Source: Colwellia sp.
Lineage (GTDB): Bacteria > Pseudomonadota > Gammaproteobacteria > Enterobacterales > Alteromonadaceae
Length of the DNA stretch: 64,000 nt
Assembly: GCA_026196955.1 (NCBI GenBank)
Contig: JAPHTO010000043.1
Span: 1-64,000, forward strand
Reading direction: 5' to 3'
In this document: one piece after another, positions 58,230 to 64,000 of the stretch
How positions within the stretch are numbered: the stretch's first letter is position 1
Layout: the number at the start of each line of letters is the position of its first letter
Program-made: the position numbers and the translations under genes
The notes under the pieces: model-generated
What the model saw: the letters and a program-made list of their open reading frames with translations, nothing else
Databases searched by the model: none
What the model was told of the DNA's origin: nothing

Positions 58230-58237
58230 TCGCTATT

Positions 58238-58498
58238 TTATTCGCCTAGGTCAAATACAGACTCAAATGCCTGTTGAGCCGTTGAGTGATAGATATAAAG
58301 CGTGATGTCATCTTGACTATGCACCACGCAGTGATAAGCAAAACCAGCAGAGTTAAGCTTCTCATAAAGCGGATAAGGTTGTCGTCGATGTTTTACTTGC
58401 AGGCATTGCTGTGAAGACAATTGGGCTAAATGCGAAAGGATCAAAGTCATCGGCTCTGGTGGAGCTAACTCACTCACATCAAGCGTTATTATGTCCAA
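58238..58498 (-). CDS. DUF2249-domain protein
   Basis: A small protein of 86 residues. I place the start at TTG 58498, because GGAGG lies eight bases before it and the family domain begins LDIITLDVSELAPPEPM there; the longer frame from ATG 58564 would overlap the hemerythrin gene by 41 bases. The fold is the compact alpha-beta DUF2249 (SirA/TusA-like), with PPEPM in the first loop and a strand pair (LQVKHRRQPYPLY, then DITLYIYHS). The domain is often paired with hemerythrins or NO-related genes, as here. Function not established. Confidence 0.75.
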   Translation of the reverse strand: MDIITLDVSELAPPEPMTLILSHLAQLSSQQCLQVKHRRQPYPLYEKLNSAGFAYHCVVHSQDDITLYIYHSTAQQAFESVFDLGE

Positions 58499-58523
58499 TC
58501 TAGCGTCCTCCGCATTGATATTA

Positions 58524-58955
58524 TTAATCGGCTTTAAACTGCTCAATAATTTGCTCACCATCACTTAAGTGCTGATCCATCATAGGATAAAGCATCATTT
58601 CTTCTTTCATATTATGTTGCTGCATCATAACCATTAAGGTTTCTGATAAACCAAGGTATTCATCCTTATTTTTAGCGGCAAGCGCATTATCCAGATCTTG
58701 CACAAGGGCTCGCATTTGTTGATGTTCCATACGCATCACTTGCGTTGGGCCTGATGTCATCCCTGTCGCTTGTTCAAACTCAGGAAATAATTTTCCTTCT
58801 TCTTGCTCAAAGTGTTTAGTCAATTCTTGAGCAAAGCATTGCCATTTATCAAGCGCTAATGACCAGTTTTCTTGGGCAACGGCTGCTTCAGCTTCAGAAA
58901 AAACATCATCACACTCACGATGTTTAGCGGTCATATATTCAGGGATAGAAGTCAT
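58524..58955 (-). CDS. Hemerythrin (HHE) domain protein
   Basis: A 143-residue four-helix bundle with the non-haem di-iron ligand set. The metal-binding residues recur as AKHRECDDVF (about 10-19), HFEQEEGKLFPEFE (about 52-66), MEHQQMRALV (about 81-90) and QQHNMKEEMMLYPMMDQH (about 112-129). Such proteins sense or bind O2, NO or H2O2. It is the promoter-proximal gene of the hemerythrin-DUF2249-NnrS-like operon. No DNA-binding or chemotaxis domain is attached. Confidence 0.88.
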   Translation of the reverse strand: MTSIPEYMTAKHRECDDVFSEAEAAVAQENWSLALDKWQCFAQELTKHFEQEEGKLFPEFEQATGMTSGPTQVMRMEHQQMRALVQDLDNALAAKNKDEYLGLSETLMVMMQQHNMKEEMMLYPMMDQHLSDGEQIIEQFKAD

Positions 58956-59089
58956 GGAAGATCCTGTATTAAAAATGGCTTACAGCAATCAATTGTTTAA
59001 TTACTGTTTGAATAGCCATATGTTAACGAATCAACAAATAAATGTTTTGACCTGTGTTAATAAAACAAAAAAGAGACTAATAAGCTAAC

Positions 59090-60217
59090 TTAGCTCAATT
59101 TCATTAACGCCTCTTTACTAAACGGCTCTAATTCATCCACTTTATTAGCGCGTATTTTCATTACCCATTGCGGATCAACTAACAACGCACGACCAATAGC
59201 AACCAAGTCAAATTCATCATTATTTAACCGCTCAAGTAAACCATCAATGCTAGCCGTGTTTGAGCCTCCTTTTAAATCATCATTACCTTCACCGACAAAA
59301 TCACTATCTAAACCAACACTACCAACAGTAATAACAGGTTTCCCGGTGATTTTTTTCGTCCAACCGGCAAGGTTTAAGTTTGAGCCGTCAAACTCGGGCA
59401 GCCAAAAGCGCCTCGTACTGGCATGAAATACATCGACACCCGCATCACTAAGTAGCGTTAAAAATTCGGTTAACTCTGCTGGCGTGTGGGCAAGTCGTGC
59501 CGAATAATCTTGCTGCTTCCACTGTGAAAAACGAAATACAATGGCGAAGTTTTCACCGACAGCCTTGCGCACAGCGGCAATTATTTCAACGGCAAAACGA
59601 CAACGATTGGCTAAACTACCACCATATTCATCGGTGCGTTCATTAGTGCCTTGCCAGAAGAATTGATCGATTAAATAACCATGGGCGCCATGAAGTTCAA
59701 TACCATCAAACCCGACTTCTTTCGCGTCTACTGCAGCCTGAGCAAACGAAGCAACCACGTCATCAATATCAGCCTTACTCATAGCAACACCATTTTTAGC
59801 GCCCGGCTTATATAAACCCGAGGGGCTATAAGCTGGCACACGCTTATCAGGCTCTATGCCCTCTTTCCTCACTGAGCCTACATGCCATAGCTGAGGAATT
59901 ATTTTACCACCTACAGCATGTACTTCATCGACAACGTGTTTCCAACCTGCTAATGCTTGCTCACCATAAATGGCAGGCACCCGTTCATAACCATTGGCGG
60001 CTTTATGCGAGATATAGGTACCTTCTGTAATGATTAAACCAACGTCACCTTCTGCTCGACGCCGATAATACCCGGCAACATCAGGCGTTGGCACACCGCC
60101 GGGTGAAAAAGTACGCGTCATTGGTGCCATAACAGTGCGATTTGCTAAATTTAATGATTTCACATTAAACGATGAAAATAACTTTTCAGTGCTTTGAGTT
60201 CCAGTATTGTTTGACAT
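59090..60217 (-). CDS. NADH:flavin oxidoreductase, old yellow enzyme family
   Basis: FMN TIM-barrel ene-reductase that reduces activated C=C bonds. The 375-residue protein has ANRTVMAPMTRTFSPGGVPT near 24-43, LIITEGTYIS, QLWHVGSV near 112, and DGIELHGAHGYLIDQFFW near 170-187 with the His-Ala-His type substrate motif. FMN contacts lie in ITVGSVG near 298 and VAIGRALLVDP near 343. AGGA precedes the ATG. It is the last gene of the minus-strand run that starts outside the window with the acyl-CoA dehydrogenase. Confidence 0.88.
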   Translation of the reverse strand: MSNNTGTQSTEKLFSSFNVKSLNLANRTVMAPMTRTFSPGGVPTPDVAGYYRRRAEGDVGLIITEGTYISHKAANGYERVPAIYGEQALAGWKHVVDEVHAVGGKIIPQLWHVGSVRKEGIEPDKRVPAYSPSGLYKPGAKNGVAMSKADIDDVVASFAQAAVDAKEVGFDGIELHGAHGYLIDQFFWQGTNERTDEYGGSLANRCRFAVEIIAAVRKAVGENFAIVFRFSQWKQQDYSARLAHTPAELTEFLTLLSDAGVDVFHASTRRFWLPEFDGSNLNLAGWTKKITGKPVITVGSVGLDSDFVGEGNDDLKGGSNTASIDGLLERLNNDEFDLVAIGRALLVDPQWVMKIRANKVDELEPFSKEALMKLS

Positions 60218-60262
60218 ATATATTCCTGCTGTTTATCAATTTCTTTCTTTTCTATTTACTCA

Positions 60263-61033
60263 TTAGCCTAAGAGGTAGCCGCCATCAACATTAATACAAC
60301 TCCCCGTGGTATAACTTGCTGCATCAGAGACTAGATACAAAACAGTGCCAGCCATTTCATCAGGCATAGCAACGCGATTCATCGGCACATGCGCTAGTGC
60401 TTGTTTTAAAATGGCGGGATTATTCACTAGGGTAGATGCGAATTTAGTATCCGTTGCCCCCGGCAATAACGCATTAACCCGAATATTGAACTGAGCACAC
60501 TCTTTAGCAAAAGCGTGTGTCATGGAAATAACCGCAGCTTTTGTGATCGAATAAATCCCCTGCATGTCACCGGGAATAACGCCGTTAACCGAGGCAACAT
60601 TAACAATTGCACCGCCAGCACTTTTTTTCATTAATTTAGCCCCCGTACTCGACATAAAGAAATAGCCGCGAATATTAACATCAACAGTCTTTTCAAAAGC
60701 ATCTTGTGGGGTATCAAGTATGTGACCAAAGTACGGGTTAGCGGCAGCATTGTTTACTAAAATATCAAGCTTGCCATGTTCCGCTTCAATGCTATTAAAC
60801 AACGACTCTATTTGCGCCATATCACCAATGTGACACGCAATAGCCTGCGCACTGCCACCACGAGAAATAATATCATCGACTACTTGTTGGCAACCTTCAA
60901 TTTTACGACTGGAGACAATAACGTGAGCACCACTTTGCGCTAACAACTTAGCAATACTTTCGCCAATACCTCGACTAGCACCCGTGACTAATGCGACTTT
61001 TCCTGATAAATCAAACAATGATGTTACATTCAT
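60263..61033 (-). CDS. Short-chain dehydrogenase/reductase (SDR)
   Basis: A 256-residue classical SDR. GKVALVTGASRGIGESIAKL near 11-30 is the cofactor site, NNAAANPYFG near 91 replaces the usual NNAG, and the active site is S-x12-Y-x3-K with SVNGVIPGDMQGIYSITKAA (about 147-166). The C-terminus YTTGSCINVDGGYLLG is typical of fabG/glucose-dehydrogenase-like members. It lies between the histidine phosphatase and ene-reductase genes and shares their transcript. It likely acts on 3-hydroxyacyl or other oxidised acyl intermediates of the pathway, by context. Confidence 0.88.
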   Translation of the reverse strand: MNVTSLFDLSGKVALVTGASRGIGESIAKLLAQSGAHVIVSSRKIEGCQQVVDDIISRGGSAQAIACHIGDMAQIESLFNSIEAEHGKLDILVNNAAANPYFGHILDTPQDAFEKTVDVNIRGYFFMSSTGAKLMKKSAGGAIVNVASVNGVIPGDMQGIYSITKAAVISMTHAFAKECAQFNIRVNALLPGATDTKFASTLVNNPAILKQALAHVPMNRVAMPDEMAGTVLYLVSDAASYTTGSCINVDGGYLLG

Positions 61034-61055
61034 GTTTTTCTCCCTATTAATTTCA

Positions 61056-61874
61056 CTAGAAATAACTAAGCCACTCTTGGCCTGATAATTCTAAATGACT
61101 GTAATTATTTAAATAATTCAAACGACAACCGTCTTTGGTCGCAATGATTTTACTCACACCACTATTGACTAGTTGTTGACTAAGTTGCAATGATTCTTGA
61201 GCGCCCAATTGTAGAATATGCCCTACAATCACACCAATAACGCCACCCGAGGTAAAAATCATCAACTCATTTTTACCAGATAACTTGCCACTTGCTGATT
61301 TATTGCTCACTTGCATCACAACCTCGTGCAAACTAGTGATGCATCGTTGTTGGAACTGCAGCCAAGACTCTTGATAGTCATCATAATCGCCGGTTACCCA
61401 ACGCTTCATGGCTTGAAAAAACTCTTGTTGAACAAGGCGATTTATTTGATTTTTTCCGTGACTGTTGGTTAGGCTGCTCTGCTGGTCTTGTTGTATAACA
61501 CTGTCACGCATAGCTTGAAAGCTTCGCCAATTTTCATTGTAGCGAGTTAGAATATCGACATGATCTAACTCATTAAAACCCGCATGGGTGATCACGCCGC
61601 CTTTAGGCCGAGTTAAGCTAGCACTTTGCGTTAGTGCTCGTTTTGATTCTTGCCCTAGCAAACCATTAAAAAAATGCTCTGCGGTTTGCTCATGGCGTAA
61701 TAAACTCCCCGAATAATATTGAACAAGGTCACTAGAGTCAGCTTTATGCCTTGCTAATGTCTGCCAATACTCCCCCAACATTTTGGCTTGCGCTATTCCT
61801 TTCGTTGAAAGCTTGTCATAATCTTGCTCTGCAAAAGAGGCTTGCCCGTGGCGTATTAAATAAATAGTGGTCAT
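61056..61874 (-). CDS. Histidine phosphatase family protein
   Basis: Phosphoglycerate-mutase-like phosphatase of 272 residues. It opens TIYLIRHGQASFAEQDYDKL, with the nucleophile histidine in RHG at about 7-9. YYSGSLLRHEQTAEHFF near 53 has the second arginine, and FTSGGVIGVIVGHILQLG near 209 replaces the usual second-histidine GGGH region in a looser form. The insert RYNENWRSFQAMRDSVIQQD near 115 is found in similar proteins beside acyl-CoA dehydrogenases. It is one base from the kinase gene, so the kinase and phosphatase are co-transcribed. Confidence 0.85.
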   Translation of the reverse strand: MTTIYLIRHGQASFAEQDYDKLSTKGIAQAKMLGEYWQTLARHKADSSDLVQYYSGSLLRHEQTAEHFFNGLLGQESKRALTQSASLTRPKGGVITHAGFNELDHVDILTRYNENWRSFQAMRDSVIQQDQQSSLTNSHGKNQINRLVQQEFFQAMKRWVTGDYDDYQESWLQFQQRCITSLHEVVMQVSNKSASGKLSGKNELMIFTSGGVIGVIVGHILQLGAQESLQLSQQLVNSGVSKIIATKDGCRLNYLNNYSHLELSGQEWLSYF

Positions 61875-61875
61875 A

Positions 61876-62967
61876 TTAATTGCCTACTTGCTGCGTATGA
61901 TGAGCGATCAACGCCAAGCAGCGTTGCTCTAAATATTTCCCGACAGTAACAAAATCAGCAAAACGCGCATCTTTAGTTTGACCATGGAAATAACGATAAT
62001 AAAGTTGCTGGACAATAGCCGCTAAACGGAACAAGCCATAGATTTGGTAAAAGTCAAACCGCTGACAACTAATACCTGTTTTTTCAAGATAATAGTCAAC
62101 TACTTCGCTACGCGTTAGCATACCTTCAAGGTGTGTTGGCTGGCGGCGTAGTGCTTGAAAAAACGCATCATCATCCGCTTGAACCCAATAGGCAAGACTG
62201 TTGCCTAAATCCATCAGTGGATCGCCTAAGGTTGCCATTTCCCAATCAAGTACACCAATCACTTCCAGCGGATTGTCACGGTTAAGCACGACATTATCAA
62301 AACGAAAATCATTGTGAATAATACACGTAGCTATATCATCAGGCATGTACTCATTTAGCCATAACATCACTTGATTAAAACTCACCGCATCAGGGGTGAT
62401 TGCTTGCTGGTAGCGTTTACTCCAACTTTCTATTTGGCGTTTTACATAACCTGCGCCTTTACCTAAGTCGCTAAGGCCGGCTTTTTTATAATCCACCTGA
62501 TGTAAAGCAATAAGCTTATCAATAACATTGGTGCATAACTGCCGGGTTTGTACCTTATTAAGCGTTAGCTCTTTTGGTAAATTTTTTCGTGGAATAATAC
62601 CGATGACACGTTCCATCAAGTAAAAATCACACCCCATGATTTCTTGCTGTCGCTGTTCACTCTCTTCATGTAACGCGAAAATAGCCGGAATGTCACCATA
62701 AACAGGTTTTAATGCCTGCATAATTCTCGCTTCACGCACCATGTTATGAGCCGATTTTGCCAGCTTGCCAAAGGGTGGTCTGCGCAAAATAAACTCACGG
62801 TTTTCATAACCAATTAAGTAGGTTAAATTCGAAGCGCCGTCAGGGAACTGCTTGATAATAATCTCACCCTGTAAATCAGAAAACTGCTTTTTAAGGTAGC
62901 TATCTAAAGCAGCGCTATCTAACGCTTCGCCTGCTCTTATTTCTTTTGGTGTATCAATTAACGACAT
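61876..62967 (-). CDS. APH-fold phosphotransferase (ACAD10/11- and LvaA-like kinase)
   Basis: A 363-residue aminoglycoside-phosphotransferase-fold kinase. It has the N-lobe QFPDGASNLTYLIGYENREF with the lysine lobe and LRRPPFGKLAKSAHNM near 78, the catalytic loop CIIHNDFRFDNVVLNRDN near 212 (HxDxxxxN), and the metal-binding DWEMATLGDPLMDLG near 240. This layout is that of the kinase domain of ACAD10/ACAD11 and of LvaA, which phosphorylate 4-hydroxyacyl-CoA. It lies next to a histidine phosphatase, two SDRs and an acyl-CoA dehydrogenase. Antibiotic resistance is unlikely. Confidence 0.88.
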   Translation of the reverse strand: MSLIDTPKEIRAGEALDSAALDSYLKKQFSDLQGEIIIKQFPDGASNLTYLIGYENREFILRRPPFGKLAKSAHNMVREARIMQALKPVYGDIPAIFALHEESEQRQQEIMGCDFYLMERVIGIIPRKNLPKELTLNKVQTRQLCTNVIDKLIALHQVDYKKAGLSDLGKGAGYVKRQIESWSKRYQQAITPDAVSFNQVMLWLNEYMPDDIATCIIHNDFRFDNVVLNRDNPLEVIGVLDWEMATLGDPLMDLGNSLAYWVQADDDAFFQALRRQPTHLEGMLTRSEVVDYYLEKTGISCQRFDFYQIYGLFRLAAIVQQLYYRYFHGQTKDARFADFVTVGKYLEQRCLALIAHHTQQVGN

Positions 62968-62995
62968 AGTTATTCTCGAATACTAATGATGAAAT

Positions 62996-63826
62996 TTATG
63001 AGGCAAACAACTTAGCCATTTGCTTTTTCATTACCCGCGCAAAAACAAAAGGCAGATACCGTTTTAGCAGCCACAATTTGCGCTCAGGTTTATGACTAAG
63101 CACCCAAAATTCACCCTTTTGTTGGCAGTTATAAATATCTTGGGCAACATCCTCAGCGCTGACTTTCGAATGTTCCATGACTTGAGTAATACGTTGGGTA
63201 ACACCTGTGACGGTCGACTTCATTGATTCAGTTAAATTGGTTTTAAAAAAAGCTGGGCAAACAACACTCACACCAATATTGTACTTTTCTAATTCAAATT
63301 TCAGCGTTTCAGAAATAGAAATAACGCCTGCCTTAGAAGCGTTATAACTGCTCATTTGTGGCGCGTTCATTAGCCCTGCTGCTGAGGCGATATTAATAAA
63401 ATAGCCAGAGTGTTGCTGCTTAAACAAAGCAGTAAACACTTTACAGCCGCGGGCAACACCTAATAAGTTAATATTAATCACCCAGTCCCAATCCGTCATA
63501 GAAACATCTTCAATGGAACCAGCGGTGCCAGCAACACCAGCATTATTAACGACAATATCAACACCGCCCCATAAGTCGATTAAGGCTTGCTTGGCTTTTT
63601 CTAAGTCGCTAAGTTGAGTAATATCACAATGAAGATAATGCGCCTGAATGCCCAAAGATGACAGCTCTGCTAGTACTGATAAACCGCGTTCTTCATTAAC
63701 ATCACCAATACAAACCTTATAGCCCTGCTTGGCGTAGTTAAGAGCAATCGCCTTACCTAAACCGCTTGCACCACCAGTAATAAAAATGCGTTTTTGTTTT
63801 GCACCTGCCATGTCGCATTCAGGCAT
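62996..63826 (-). CDS. Short-chain dehydrogenase/reductase (SDR)
   Basis: A 276-residue SDR. The cofactor motif is [20 protein letters not shown] near 15-34, [10 protein letters not shown] near 92 and the active site near 147-163 ([20 protein letters not shown] with Y-x3-K in YNASKAG). Compared with the other SDR it has a longer tail, with [20 protein letters not shown], which may contact membranes or substrate. The ATG at 63826 overlaps the acyl-CoA dehydrogenase stop by eight bases; an ATG at 63811 would also work. It precedes the kinase gene by 28 bases. Confidence 0.87.
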   Translation of the reverse strand: MPECDMAGAKQKRIFITGGASGLGKAIALNYAKQGYKVCIGDVNEERGLSVLAELSSLGIQAHYLHCDITQLSDLEKAKQALIDLWGGVDIVVNNAGVAGTAGSIEDVSMTDWDWVININLLGVARGCKVFTALFKQQHSGYFINIASAAGLMNAPQMSSYNASKAGVISISETLKFELEKYNIGVSVVCPAFFKTNLTESMKSTVTGVTQRITQVMEHSKVSAEDVAQDIYNCQQKGEFWVLSHKPERKLWLLKRYLPFVFARVMKKQMAKLFAS

Positions 63827-64000
63827 ATTTTTTCAACTCCAATTTAGCAATCAAGGCGCGATGCACTTCATCTGGGCCATCAGCAAGTCGTAACATTCGC
63901 GCAGCTGCAAACAGCATGGTTAATGGAAAATCATCACTCAAGCCAGCACCACCGTGAATTTGAATAGCTTGATCGGCTATGGTTTGTAAAATATTTGGCG
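63819..64000 (-). CDS. Acyl-CoA dehydrogenase, C-terminal part (runs off the window)
   Basis: Read on the minus strand from base 64000 to TGA at 63819-63821, the frame gives about 60 residues: [20 protein letters not shown], then a stretch ending [20 protein letters not shown]. These are the C-terminal marks of acyl-CoA dehydrogenases: the AIQIHGG-AG loop and the [13 protein letters not shown] end that is typical of the ACAD10/11-like subgroup. It overlaps the SDR start and is the first visible gene of the operon. The N-terminal and middle parts lie outside the window. Confidence 0.85.
   Translation of the reverse strand, partial: PNILQTIADQAIQIHGGAGLSDDFPLTMLFAAARMLRLADGPDEVHRALIAKLELKKYA

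Noticed and set aside
58956-59089. FNR/NsrR box upstream of the hemerythrin operon (TTGACCTGTGTTAA-like sequence)
   Set aside because: Both halves deviate from TTGAT-N4-ATCAA, so it is too weak to list as a site.
61876-62967. Aminoglycoside resistance phosphotransferase
   Set aside because: The APH fold is shared, but the neighbours and the ACAD10/11-type motifs point to acyl-CoA metabolism.
1-64000. tRNA and rRNA genes
   Set aside because: None was recognised by eye in the intergenic regions on either strand; a covariance search could still find a small RNA.

Overview
The window is a low-GC chromosomal segment of a marine gammaproteobacterium of the order Alteromonadales, most likely Colwelliaceae (Colwellia/Thalassotalea type). 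This rests on gene content and order (mazG-relA-rlmD facing barA; acpS-pdxJ-recO-era-rnc-lepB-lepA-rseCBA-rpoE facing nadB; thiI-pomB-pomA facing xseB-ispA-dxs; nqrABCDEF with apbE and nqrM), on the AT-rich codon use and on the sodium-based energetics. The species call is inference; no 16S rRNA or tRNA gene was seen.

Layout. 1-650: edge fragment of a short RHS-core protein with its own signal peptide, and a possible gene remnant. 650-6800: a peroxiredoxin-like protein, YbaN, a SpoU methyltransferase, MazG, RelA and RlmD. 6900-9750: the hybrid kinase BarA. 9750-19750: a long minus-strand housekeeping run from acpS to rpoE, with a good sigma-E promoter match upstream of rpoE. 19970-26120: nadB, ygfX-sdhE, ygfZ, slyD, yajQ, a VanZ-like gene and a ketopantoate reductase gene. 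26150-32800: thiI, the flagellar stator pomAB, and the isoprenoid genes xseB-ispA-dxs. 32880-35500: an accessory insertion holding a small secreted protein with a Ca-binding-like loop, a 0.66 kb non-coding repeat element and an unrecognised 341-residue membrane protein. 35500-42900: Na+-NQR with its two maturation factors. 43380-50770: truncated haemoglobin, FabV, BolA, RlmG, YajG, a periplasmic cyclophilin, an orphan gene with a long leader, an AmpG-type permease and a 56-residue membrane protein. 50770-56820: an ATP-grasp protein, an RND pump with its fusion protein, and YacL. 56910-58960: an NnrS-like protein, a DUF2249 protein and a hemerythrin in one operon. 59090-64000: an operon with an old-yellow-enzyme, two SDRs, a histidine phosphatase, an APH-like kinase and the C-terminus of an acyl-CoA dehydrogenase.

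How the parts fit. Most of the window is core genome in its usual order. Nqr exports Na+ and the PomAB stator uses it. The rse/rpoE block and LepB/LepA form the envelope-stress and secretion group. The hemerythrin/DUF2249/NnrS set looks like a nitric-oxide or redox stress operon. The last operon resembles the kinase plus acyl-CoA dehydrogenase pairing of LvaA/LvaC and ACAD10/11, which process 4-hydroxyacyl-CoA through a phosphorylated intermediate.

The most unusual object is the non-coding element at 33333-34011. It has perfect 19-bp direct repeats at its ends, a 66-bp-period tandem repeat, two facing hairpin modules of common descent and an 88-nt segment that folds on paper into a three-way junction.
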